DNA of 64,000 nt from JAJYKC01 sp035545735 (GTDB lineage: Bacteria > Acidobacteriota > Terriglobia > Bryobacterales > Bryobacteraceae): positions 70,710 through 134,709 of the forward strand of contig DASZXS010000073.1 of assembly GCA_035545735.1 (NCBI GenBank). The letters run 5' to 3'. This document shows positions 51,928-59,812 of the stretch, piece after piece. The translations under genes and the position numbers were made by a program. Each line of letters starts with the position of its first letter. Position 1 is the stretch's first letter. The notes beneath the pieces are model-generated. The model was not told where the DNA came from. It was given only the letters and a program-made list of their open reading frames with translations, and did no database searches.

Positions 51928-53766
51928 TTGACCCGGCGCACGATACTCGCCGCGGCCCTGGGCTTCTGGGGGAACGCTCTTCCGGCGGCGGAGGAAACCG
52001 CTGTGCTTTCCGGCCGGTTGTTGGACCACGCAAGCGGGCGGCCCCTCGCATGCCGGGTTACTCTAACGACGTCGGAGGGGATCGTCACCGATCCCGATCA
52101 GAAGTTCAGCCCGGCGCCGCTCCGCGCGGGTGAGTTCCGTTTTGCGGCGCCGCCGGGCGAGGCTTGGATTACCGTGGAGCGCGGTTTCGATTACCAGTCG
52201 CAGACCAGACGGGTGGTGCTGGCTGCCGGCGAACAAAGACGGCTCGACTTCGCGTTGAAGCGGGTGAGCCCGCTGCGAGGCCGTGGCTGGGTCTGCGGCG
52301 ATAGTCACAACCATCTGGCACACGGCGAACGGCGGATCTCCGTGCAATTCTCCGACGTGCGGCTCGCGGGCTGCGCGGCCGGCCTGGACTATCTTTCGGT
52401 ATCGCAGTATTGGAATGTTCCCGCCAACCGGTACGACATTCTCGATCGCGCCTGCCAACTGGAGCCCGGAAAGGAGCCCTGCGGCCGCGATCTTTCGATG
52501 ACCTGGAATCTCGAAGCACCGAAGAATTACTATCGCGGGGACGCGTCGCACTGTCTCGGGCATGGTTGGACTTTAGGAATGCGCGGCAGCGACCGGCACG
52601 GAAGCGACATCGTCACGCCGATGCTTGCCCTGAACGCTCACGATTACGAAAGCGGCAAGACCCCTGTCCCCAATTTCGAAATTCACGCGTGGATTCATCA
52701 GCTCGGCGGCATTGTCTCCTATACGCATCCTTGCCGCTGGTGGCGCGGGAAATGGGGCGGTGAAGGCGGGTATCCGGTGGAAGAGAATAAATTCATCTCG
52801 AATATCTCGCAGGAATTGCCCTTCGACACGCTTGCCGGACCCACGTACGACACTTTGGATGTGATGATGCAGCCGGGCGAGGCCGAGGCGAACCGGAACG
52901 CACTTCGGCTTTGGTTCGAACTGCTGAATCACGGGTATCGCATCCCCGCCACGGCATCCTCCGACAGCACTTTCGACAACCCCGGACGAGGCACGCCGGG
53001 AAGCGCGCGCGTCTATACGCGTCTCGACGGCGATTTCTCCTGGGAGGGGATCGCGCAGACGATGAAAGCGGGCAGGAATTTCGCCACCAACGGCCCGTTG
53101 ATCGACTTTCAAGTGAACGGCCGCGGTCCCGGCGAGTCCGTTACTCTCGCCGCCCCGGTCCTGGATGTCAGGCTGCATGCGTGGGCCTCCGGAGAGCAAG
53201 GCGAAGCGCTGACGCGAGTGGAAGTGATCGCGAATGGGGAGATCTTGAAAGCAGTAGCGCTCCCTCCGGGCCGCAAGACCTTCCGTTCGCGCTTCCAAAT
53301 TCCGGCGCCGCGAAGCGGCTGGTGTATCGCGATTGCCTACGGGCACGGAACCGGTCGCATGGCGGTGGCGAATCCGGTTTACTTCGGGACTGTAGACGAA
53401 CGGGCCTCCGTTCCGGCGCCGGTAGAAGCGCAGGTCACTCTGGAGGCAACGGATGCGCGTACCGGCGCGCCGCTCAACGGCGAGTGCGAGGTGTTTCAGA
53501 TGACTGGCCCTGCCCCGGAGACCATTTCCAAAACTGCGATCCGCGGCGGCAAACTGCAACTTACCGCGCCCGCAACCGCGCGCGTCCGGGTCGCCGTCCC
53601 CGGCTATCGTCCTCTCGCCAAAAGCATTTTTCTCGACGACGACGCCATTCGGGAAATGATTCTCAATCTTCGCGTCGAGGCCCTGCTGGATTGGGGTTCC
53701 TTCGAGAAAATCCGCGGTCTGCTCGGCGCGGTGAAACTGGATTTTGCGCTGCAAGCCGAAAATTAA
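51928..53766 (+). CDS. CehA/McbA-type PHP-domain metallohydrolase, exported
   Basis: The protein of 612 residues from TTG 51928 begins LTRRTILAAALGFWGNALPA, a Tat-like or Sec leader. A carboxypeptidase-regulatory-like beta domain (AVLSGRLLDHASGRPLACRV) and the PHP-like hydrolase core follow: WVCGDSHNHLAHGE, IVSYTHPCRW and ATASSDSTFDNPG hold the expected His/Asp metal ligands. Members of this family include carbaryl hydrolases, but most are uncharacterised. Two further beta domains fill the C-terminus. GGGAG lies about 9 bases before the TTG; the frame upstream of it overlaps the MaoC gene and looks non-coding. It lies in the same run as MaoC and the GT4 gene. Confidence 0.83.
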   Translation: MTRRTILAAALGFWGNALPAAEETAVLSGRLLDHASGRPLACRVTLTTSEGIVTDPDQKFSPAPLRAGEFRFAAPPGEAWITVERGFDYQSQTRRVVLAAGEQRRLDFALKRVSPLRGRGWVCGDSHNHLAHGERRISVQFSDVRLAGCAAGLDYLSVSQYWNVPANRYDILDRACQLEPGKEPCGRDLSMTWNLEAPKNYYRGDASHCLGHGWTLGMRGSDRHGSDIVTPMLALNAHDYESGKTPVPNFEIHAWIHQLGGIVSYTHPCRWWRGKWGGEGGYPVEENKFISNISQELPFDTLAGPTYDTLDVMMQPGEAEANRNALRLWFELLNHGYRIPATASSDSTFDNPGRGTPGSARVYTRLDGDFSWEGIAQTMKAGRNFATNGPLIDFQVNGRGPGESVTLAAPVLDVRLHAWASGEQGEALTRVEVIANGEILKAVALPPGRKTFRSRFQIPAPRSGWCIAIAYGHGTGRMAVANPVYFGTVDERASVPAPVEAQVTLEATDARTGAPLNGECEVFQMTGPAPETISKTAIRGGKLQLTAPATARVRVAVPGYRPLAKSIFLDDDAIREMILNLRVEALLDWGSFEKIRGLLGAVKLDFALQAEN

Positions 53767-53825
53767 TCCGGCGGAGCGGTAAGATCGTAAAAGAAGCACA
53801 CGTCGCGAGGCACCGCGTTTCTATC

Positions 53826-54923
53826 TTGAGTCCAATACAAGTCATCACTGCTATTCCTCTGAATGTCGAGCGCGGGAGCGGGTGTTATGTCGGCACGCGC
53901 ACTTTGATCGAGGGTCTGTCCCGGTTGGGAATTGCGGTGGATATGGTCACACCCAAAATTCTCACTCCGGTCTACACCGCGACCCGGCTATTGTTTAACG
54001 AGGCTTTGCGCTGGCGGCAATTTCGCGGAAACGTGACCATCGGTATCGACGCGGACGGCTATTCGATCGCCGGTAGGCGAGGCGGGCCGCCTCACGTCGC
54101 CTGTGTCAAGGGGGTAATTGGCGACGCGGTTCCCTTTGAAGGCGGATGGACCCGGGCCAGCATGGGATTCCAGGCGAAGCTCGAAGCGAAGCACTCGCAG
54201 CGCGCGGATCTGGTGATTACAGTGAGCCGTTATTGCGCCGCTCGAATCGAGGAGATGTACGGTGTCTCCGGTGCGGTCGTGGTGCCGGAGCTTATTAACC
54301 TCGGAGCTTGGCGCGAGTTATTTCAAGCGAATCCGGCGTCGCCCGATCCGCGCAAATACACCATCCTGTCGGTATGCCGCTTTTACCCGCGCAAGCGTCT
54401 TGACGTTCTGCTGCGCGCGGCGGCCCTGGTGCGCGAGTCGATCCCGGAATTAGAGCTTCGCATCATCGGGAATGGCCCGCAGCGCGGCCGCCTGTTGGAC
54501 ATCTGCCGGGATCTGGATCTAACGCCGGTGGTGCGCTGGCTCGGTGATGCCTCCATGAACACGCTGGCCGAGGAGTACAACAGGGCCGATGTCTTTTGTC
54601 TTCCCAGCTCTCAGGAAGGCTTCGGCATCGTCTTTCTGGAAGCGATGGCGGCGGGCAAGCCGATTGTGGGGACGCGCGCGGCCGCCGTGCCGGAAGTGGT
54701 GCGGAGCGGCATCCTGGTGGAACCGGACGATCCGGAGGCGATGGCGGAGGCAATCCTGCGGTACTACCGCGACCCGGATCTGCGGTACAGGATGGGCGAA
54801 GCGGGACGCGCCGATGTGCGCCAATTCGACATGAACCGGGTTGCCGCGCAGTTCCTTGCCGAGATTTCGAAAGTTGCTCCGGCGCTCAACGCGCTCCCGA
54901 TTGCGTCCTTACCGGCTCTCTGA
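53826..54923 (+). CDS. GT4 glycosyltransferase
   Basis: The protein of about 365 residues is a GT-B fold family 4 transferase. The N-terminal half has VERGSGCYVGTRTLIEGLSRLG, the acceptor-side glycine loop. The C-terminal half has ILSVCRFYPRKRLDVLLRAAALV and SSQEGFGIVFLEAMAAGKPIVGT, which holds the E-x7-E motif that binds the nucleotide-sugar. No membrane helix is present. The start is uncertain: TTG 53826 (SPIQVITAIPL) is the first codon of the conserved part but lacks a good ribosome site; the frame continues upstream through the previous gene without similarity. The 3' end overlaps the convergent DUF3037 gene by 15 bases. Acceptor unknown. Confidence 0.85.
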   Translation: MSPIQVITAIPLNVERGSGCYVGTRTLIEGLSRLGIAVDMVTPKILTPVYTATRLLFNEALRWRQFRGNVTIGIDADGYSIAGRRGGPPHVACVKGVIGDAVPFEGGWTRASMGFQAKLEAKHSQRADLVITVSRYCAARIEEMYGVSGAVVVPELINLGAWRELFQANPASPDPRKYTILSVCRFYPRKRLDVLLRAAALVRESIPELELRIIGNGPQRGRLLDICRDLDLTPVVRWLGDASMNTLAEEYNRADVFCLPSSQEGFGIVFLEAMAAGKPIVGTRAAAVPEVVRSGILVEPDDPEAMAEAILRYYRDPDLRYRMGEAGRADVRQFDMNRVAAQFLAEISKVAPALNALPIASLPAL

Positions 54924-55310
54924 CGGGTCCAACACCTGTTCGCGGAAAAGGCGATCCAGCACCGGTTCGGGATCGTGGCAAAGACCGGAGTGCACTTCCG
55001 AGACCTGGATGGTCGTGCTGCGAGGTGAGACGAGCCAGTGGAAGCGGGCGCTTCGGGGCAGCCTTGCCACCGGTCCGGCGTTGCGATCTCCGTCGCATAT
55101 CCTCAATACCGCATCCAGCCGCTGCTGGATGGCCGCAGGCTCCAAACCGGAGGCGAACGCCGCCAGTTTTCCCGCGTCCAGAAAGACCCGGGCCTGGAGG
55201 AAGGCTTTTTGTGAACAGAAAAGGATCACGCCAGCATTAAAGAATTCTTCCCGCTCCACCAGGGGGACAACGCGCAGCACGGCGTAATCAAATGAGTAGA
55301 GCGCGGGCAT
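54909..55310 (-). CDS. DUF3037 protein
   Basis: This 133-residue protein matches the DUF3037 pattern: YDYAVLRVVP-like FDYAVLRVVPLVEREEFFNAGVILFC at the N-terminus, a helical middle with a leucine-rich turn, and SPRSTTIQVSEVHSGLCHDP near the end. Its function is not known. DUF3037 genes commonly pair with HipA-like kinase genes, and here it overlaps the kinase gene by 23 bases (55288-55310), so the two are co-translated. It is convergent with the GT4 gene and overlaps its end by 15 bases. Confidence 0.88.
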   Translation of the reverse strand: MPALYSFDYAVLRVVPLVEREEFFNAGVILFCSQKAFLQARVFLDAGKLAAFASGLEPAAIQQRLDAVLRICDGDRNAGPVARLPRSARFHWLVSPRSTTIQVSEVHSGLCHDPEPVLDRLFREQVLDPSESR

Positions 55311-56052
55311 TGACCGCCTCCTCGACGAAGTTCGAGTTCAAAAGCCTCTGCTGGAAATATGCCAGATACCCTTCGGGGCCCGAAAATTCCGTTCCGGGAA
55401 GCCACGCCGGCGGCACGGACTTGACGATTCTCTCCAGCACTGCCCGGGTCAGCAGGGGCCGCAGTTTCTCATCGGCCTCGCGAAGGCGATCCGCCCACGG
55501 CAGGAGAATGTGATCTCGAATCTCCCCGAAGGGACGGGTGGCCATTTGTTCGACTTCCCGCCAGTTGTGGTGAAAAAACAGGCTGGCACCGTGATCGATG
55601 AAATAGATCTGTTTATGCCAGCAGAGCAGGTTGGCGTTTCGCGCCGTTCGATCGATGTTGGTGACGAAGGCGTCGAACCATACCGCATTCGACGCGATTT
55701 CAGAACCGGGACGGTCGCCGGCCGCGGGGTCGAACATCGATGAGCCTGGCAAGAAATCCATTCCCAAATTCAAGCCGGCGCTCGCGAGCGCCAGATCGCG
55801 GATTTCCGGATCGGGTTCGTTGCGCCCGATCGCTTCGTCGAGTTCCATGAAAACGAGTTCCGGCACACGCAGGCCCAAGGCGCGGCCGATCTCCCCGGAA
55901 ATCAGCTCCGCGACGAGAGCAAGAGGGCCTTGTCCGGCGCCGCGGAACTTCAGGACATACAATCCTTCGTCGTCGGCCTCCACGATCGCCGGCAGCGAAC
56001 CGCCTTCGCGCAGCGGTGTGACATACCGGGTAACCCGAACTGTCCTCAGCAT
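55288..56052 (-). CDS. HipA-like kinase-fold protein
   Basis: The 254-residue protein has features of the HipA/PI3-4-like kinase fold. K35 in LYVLKFRG could bind ATP phosphates, NIDRTARNANLL at 132-143 corresponds to the catalytic HxDxxxxN-like loop (D134, N139), and YFIDHGASLF has the metal-binding D153. It is much shorter than E. coli HipA (about 440 residues) and lacks the N-terminal subdomain 1. No HipB-like DNA-binding antitoxin gene is nearby, so a classical toxin-antitoxin role is not supported. The partner is the overlapping DUF3037 gene. A protein- or small-molecule-kinase role is inference. Confidence 0.82.
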   Translation of the reverse strand: MLRTVRVTRYVTPLREGGSLPAIVEADDEGLYVLKFRGAGQGPLALVAELISGEIGRALGLRVPELVFMELDEAIGRNEPDPEIRDLALASAGLNLGMDFLPGSSMFDPAAGDRPGSEIASNAVWFDAFVTNIDRTARNANLLCWHKQIYFIDHGASLFFHHNWREVEQMATRPFGEIRDHILLPWADRLREADEKLRPLLTRAVLERIVKSVPPAWLPGTEFSGPEGYLAYFQQRLLNSNFVEEAVNARALLI

Positions 56053-56183
56053 GATTTGATTTTACGGTTCCCCCCTTGGGCGCTCCCGGAGGCTCCGGCC
56101 GATCGTTCTATAATCCTACCTGAAGGTCCGGCTGTGGCTGTCCGGCCCGGAGCGCCGGAATTTAGCCAACGGAGACGCAAAAA

Positions 56184-57230
56184 ATGGACGAAGCCAAGCT
56201 ACACGAGTTTATGGACAGGCTGGTTAACGACATGGGCGGAGCCGCCATGATGGCCAGTGTAATCGTCGGCGACGAGGTGGGATTCTACCGGGCAATGGCT
56301 GATGGAGTTCCCGTCGCAGCGGACGAGCTTGCCGCCCGGACAGGCTGCAACCCCCGCCTGACGCGCGAATGGCTTAACGCGCAAGCGGCATCGGGTTACG
56401 TTGAACATTCCGGCGGCCGTTATACGCTGCCGGAAGAACAGGCGATGGCCTTTGCCGTCGAAGATTCGCCGGTCTACGTTGCCGGCGGGGCCGCGGTTCT
56501 CGCGAGCATGTTCCTCGACAAAGATAAGTTGGTCCAAGCCATGCGCGGAGACGGCGCGCTTTCATGGGGCGATCATCATCCATGCATGTTTTCGGGGACG
56601 GAGCGATTCTTTCGCCCCGGTTATCGCACTCACCTGGTCGCATCCTGGCTCCCATCCCTCGATGGCGTCGTCGCCAAGCTGCAAAACGGGGCCCGAGTCG
56701 CCGATATCGGGTGCGGCCACGGCGCTTCGACCATCGTGATGGCGCAAGCCTTCCCGATGTCACATTTCTTCGGGTTTGATTTTCACGAGGCTTCGATTGA
56801 GACCGCCAGGCGGCGTGCCGTTGAAAGCGGCGTTGACGGCCGGATTGTCTTCACGAAAGCTACTGCAAAGAGTTATGAGGGCGGGGACTTCGATTTAATA
56901 TGCTTTTTCGATTGCCTGCACGATATGGGAGACCCTGTGGGCGCGGCAAAGCACGCGCTGGCTTCTCTTAAACCGGACGGAACCGTCCTCCTTGTCGAGC
57001 CGTTCGCCAACGACCATCTGGAGGAGAATCTCAATCCCATCGGCCGGATGTTTTACGCCGCCTCCACTTTTGTCTGTACACCGAATTCACTCTCCCAGGA
57101 AGTTGGGCTCGGACTGGGAGCGCAGGCCGGCGAGGCGCGCTTGCGGCAGGTGTTTGCGGAAGCGGGGTTCCAGCATTTCCGCAGATCCGCCGAGACGCCT
57201 TTCAACCTGGTTTTTGAAGCTCGCAAATAG
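56184..57230 (+). CDS. Class I SAM methyltransferase with N-terminal winged helix
   Basis: The 348-residue protein has an N-terminal winged-helix region (about 35-85: DELAARTGCNPRLTREWLNAQAASGYVEH), which in O-methyltransferases mediates dimerisation. A Rossmann-like SAM domain follows, with VADIGCGHGAST at 173-184 and FFGFDFHEASIE after it. DLICFFDCLHDMGDP includes the usual motif-III-type acidic and His residues. The family resembles Rv2258c and plant-type O-methyltransferases. Its substrate is unknown. A ribosome site GGAG lies 9 bases upstream of ATG 56184. It is 5.9 kb past the PKS-NRPS genes, so a tailoring role is possible but not supported. Confidence 0.87.
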   Translation: MDEAKLHEFMDRLVNDMGGAAMMASVIVGDEVGFYRAMADGVPVAADELAARTGCNPRLTREWLNAQAASGYVEHSGGRYTLPEEQAMAFAVEDSPVYVAGGAAVLASMFLDKDKLVQAMRGDGALSWGDHHPCMFSGTERFFRPGYRTHLVASWLPSLDGVVAKLQNGARVADIGCGHGASTIVMAQAFPMSHFFGFDFHEASIETARRRAVESGVDGRIVFTKATAKSYEGGDFDLICFFDCLHDMGDPVGAAKHALASLKPDGTVLLVEPFANDHLEENLNPIGRMFYAASTFVCTPNSLSQEVGLGLGAQAGEARLRQVFAEAGFQHFRRSAETPFNLVFEARK

Positions 57231-57321
57231 ACGGCAGGTTTAGAGAGTCCACGCGGCGGTGCGGCTTTCCTGAGGGTTGGTGTGCAAATTCAGATCATTT
57301 GGGAAATAATGTCTGAAAAAC

Positions 57322-58170
57322 ATGTCAACGAATCCTCCGATTGTTCCCAGCAAGAAAAGAAAGCGGGGCGACATCACGGTCTTGTCGGTAAATGTGCAGG
57401 GCACGGATCCCGACGATCTTTCGCGAGCGATAAAGAAGATGAGGCCGGACATCATAAGTCTCCAGGAAGCGCCGAAGGGTAACCATCTTCTCTACAAGAC
57501 GTTGCAAAAGACGCTTACGGATCTGAATAACGACTCAACGAGCAACACCGACTTCGAATTCTCCATGCCAGAGATCGTTCCCGAGTTCCCCCCGGGGGCC
57601 TTTTTCGTGAAGCCCACTGTGGGCGTGTATCCGGATCAGAGCGTCAAAAAGAACTATGCCATCATCTACAACAAGAAAAAACTCAAACAGAGAAAAAAGC
57701 CAAAGCTTCTCGATTATGGAAAAGATAAGAACCGGAAAAAAGAACTCTTGAGGGTAAAAACTTCCTTTGACGGTACTTCGCTGGGGTTCGGCGCGAGGCC
57801 TCCCCTGGGTATGGAGTTCGAGACGACCACCGATCAGAAGAGGATTGGCGTGTTCACCTGGCACGCTCCCACCATAAACGACCCCCAACACAACCGGGCC
57901 ATGAATTTTTTTGAGCAAAGCGAAGTAGTGGAGACGTCCATGCAAAGCAACCACATGACCATCCTTTGCGGCGATTTCAACGACCAGCTCAATGGTCACT
58001 TCTTAGGCTCGAGCGGCTTCTCCGAGGGGATCAGCCATAAATTCGATCACGTCATCGCTCACAACGCGAGTTCGTCCCAAGATCTCCTGACGGTATATCC
58101 AACCGAGATGGGCAGCCTCCACACGAGCACGCAGGATCACTTCGGCATGGGATGCGAGTTTAATTTTTAG
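57322..58170 (+). CDS. EEP-fold phosphohydrolase, lysine-rich
   Basis: The 282-residue protein shows the EEP motifs in order: N24 in SVNVQG, E49 in LQEAP, H181 in TWHAP, D218/N220 in GDFND, and the final D272-H273 in QDHFG. No signal peptide is present. Compared with its neighbours it is unusually lysine-rich, for example SKKRKRG at 10-16 and NKKKLKQRKKPK at 117-128, and its DNA is visibly less GC-rich. That suggests acquisition from elsewhere, or a nucleic-acid-binding role. It differs in these features from the EEP protein at 160-942. It precedes the DUF4832 gene by 22 bases on the same strand. Confidence 0.8.
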   Translation: MSTNPPIVPSKKRKRGDITVLSVNVQGTDPDDLSRAIKKMRPDIISLQEAPKGNHLLYKTLQKTLTDLNNDSTSNTDFEFSMPEIVPEFPPGAFFVKPTVGVYPDQSVKKNYAIIYNKKKLKQRKKPKLLDYGKDKNRKKELLRVKTSFDGTSLGFGARPPLGMEFETTTDQKRIGVFTWHAPTINDPQHNRAMNFFEQSEVVETSMQSNHMTILCGDFNDQLNGHFLGSSGFSEGISHKFDHVIAHNASSSQDLLTVYPTEMGSLHTSTQDHFGMGCEFNF

Positions 58171-58192
58171 CTGGCTGCCGCAAAATAAAGTG

Positions 58193-59608
58193 ATGCTCAC
58201 GGCAGGGAACGTGCGGACGATAATGATCCTGGCAGCTCTGGTGGGTAGCGGCCTCCACTTGACCGCCCAGACGACGGTGGTTGTCCGTCCGAAAGAGATC
58301 GACGATGTATTGGTGAACCCGGGCATCGGATTTACGACGTTCCAGCGTTTCAATGGAGACGCTCTGAACGAAGGGCAGAAATGGACCGAGGGCTATCCAA
58401 TCGTCTATCAGGAATTCAAGGGAAGTCTCGGCAATAAGGACTACCCGATGACCTCGATCGCCTATTTCCGGATCTATTGGAAATTCCTGGAACCCGAGAA
58501 GGGAAAGTACCGGTGGGACCTGCTCGACACTGCGCTTCGGACCGCTCACGACCGGAAGCAGACCCTGATGCTGCGCGTCGCGCCTTATGGAACCACCGTC
58601 GATAACGATGTCCCGGACTGGTACCGCCAAATGATGGGGGACGAGAGCAAAAAGCTGGCGGTCGCCAAGTGGCGCACCGATCCCGAAGATCCGCGCTATG
58701 CAAAATATTTCGGCGGGTTGATTCGGGAGATAGGAAAGCGCTATGACGGCGATCCCGACCTCGAGAGTGTGGACTTGGCGATTGTAGGAGCGTGGGGCGA
58801 GGGCGCCGGGGCCGCCGATCTCTCCGATCTAACCCGGCGCGCCCTGGTTGACAGCTACCTTGAGTCGTTCGACAGAACGCCTCTGGTGATGATGCTGACG
58901 GACGAAAAAACAAACAAATACGCCATTTCCAGGAAGGCGGTCGGATGGCGGGTCGATTGTCTGGGAGACATGGGCGGATTCTCCAGACCGGACTGGTCTC
59001 ATATGCAGGACTACTACCCGGAAAGCATCGTCAATTTCGGCATGCGGGACGCCTGGAAAAAGGCGCCGGTTTCCTTCGAAGCGTGCTGGGTGATGCAACA
59101 CTGGCTCGATAAGGGCTGGGACGTGAACTACATCATTGACCAGTCGCTGAAGTGGCATATCTCCTCGTTTAACGCCAAGTCTTCGCCGGTCCCGGCACAA
59201 TCCTGGCCGGCGGTGAACCGCTGGTTAAAGAAGATGGGCTACCGGTTCGTGCTGCGCAAGTTCACTTACGATCCCGTGCTGCCCCCCGAGGGCCGCCTTG
59301 CGTTCACGACATGGTGGGAAAACAAGGGTGTGGCTCCATGTTACAAGCGCTTTCCCCTTGCTCTTCGCCTGAGCGGACAGGGACGCAGCGAGATCTTACT
59401 CACGGCGGCCGACATTACGAAGTGGCTTCCGGGAGACGCGATCTACGACGACGCGGTGTTCGTGCCGCGGGATGTGCCAGCCGGCGACTATGACCTTTCT
59501 ATTGCGATGGTCGATGCGACCTCGCGAACGCCGAAGGTCAAACTCGCGATTGCCGGCGTCGAACCGGACGGTTGGTATCCGCTCGGCAAAATCAGAGTGG
59601 AGCGTTGA
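58193..59608 (+). CDS. DUF4832 glycoside hydrolase-like secreted protein
   Basis: The protein of 471 residues has a leader (IMILAALVGSGLHLTA) and a TIM-barrel-like N-terminal region: NPGIGFTTFQRF, YFRIYWKFLEPEKGKYRW, VDLAIVGAWGEGAG and LGDMGGFSRPDW. A C-terminal beta domain with WWENKGVAPCYKRFPLALRL is typical of DUF4832. DUF4832 proteins are beta-galactosidase-related by fold and usually secreted; GEG in the WGEGAG loop and a later acidic residue are candidate catalytic carboxylates. The ATG at 58193 and a GTG at 58190 are both possible starts; an internal ATG at 58220 would shorten the leader. It follows the EEP gene by 22 bases. Confidence 0.82.
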   Translation: MLTAGNVRTIMILAALVGSGLHLTAQTTVVVRPKEIDDVLVNPGIGFTTFQRFNGDALNEGQKWTEGYPIVYQEFKGSLGNKDYPMTSIAYFRIYWKFLEPEKGKYRWDLLDTALRTAHDRKQTLMLRVAPYGTTVDNDVPDWYRQMMGDESKKLAVAKWRTDPEDPRYAKYFGGLIREIGKRYDGDPDLESVDLAIVGAWGEGAGAADLSDLTRRALVDSYLESFDRTPLVMMLTDEKTNKYAISRKAVGWRVDCLGDMGGFSRPDWSHMQDYYPESIVNFGMRDAWKKAPVSFEACWVMQHWLDKGWDVNYIIDQSLKWHISSFNAKSSPVPAQSWPAVNRWLKKMGYRFVLRKFTYDPVLPPEGRLAFTTWWENKGVAPCYKRFPLALRLSGQGRSEILLTAADITKWLPGDAIYDDAVFVPRDVPAGDYDLSIAMVDATSRTPKVKLAIAGVEPDGWYPLGKIRVER

Positions 59609-59712
59609 AGCGATTTACACCGCCCCGAGCGCCTTGCTAGAATGGGTTAGCCAGAGAAACGAGTAGGTTTTTCCGGCGTAGTTCGATGGGACCGTGTTCG
59701 CTCCCCACCTTT

Positions 59713-59778
59713 GGCTCATTGCCTAGAGCCGTCTCCCTGTAGCAAGTCTTGAGCCCCGCTGCGGTCTCCGTTCAGCGG
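59713..59778 (+). promoter_or_regulatory. Possible structured leader upstream of the nitrate operon
   Basis: The 204 bases between DUF4832 and the nitrate genes hold no gene. They contain two stem-loops in the RNA sense: GGCTC (59713-59717) pairing with GAGCC (59726-59730) across an 8-base loop, and CCGCTG (59756-59761) pairing with CAGCGG (59773-59778), whose loop holds a further CGG/CCG stem. Paired hairpins before nitrate genes recall ANTAR-regulated leaders, but the loops are not the required hexaloops and no T-run follows. It may simply be a folded 5' UTR. Confidence 0.25.
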
Positions 59779-59812
59779 CGCCGTGCCTAATTTGTCCAGA
59801 TAAGGAGCGCTC

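Noticed and set aside
52573..53799. 408-codon minus-strand open frame
   Set aside because: Antisense to the CehA-like hydrolase gene, which has a leader and metal motifs; the antisense frame has none.
55288..56052. Classical HipAB toxin-antitoxin module
   Set aside because: The kinase-like gene is short and there is no HipB helix-turn-helix gene next to it; the partner is DUF3037.
59713..59778. ANTAR-type nitrate-responsive leader
   Set aside because: ANTAR leaders need two stems with hexaloops bearing A at position 1 and G at position 4, and a terminator. These loops are 8 and 11 bases and no T-run follows, so I report only a possible structured leader.
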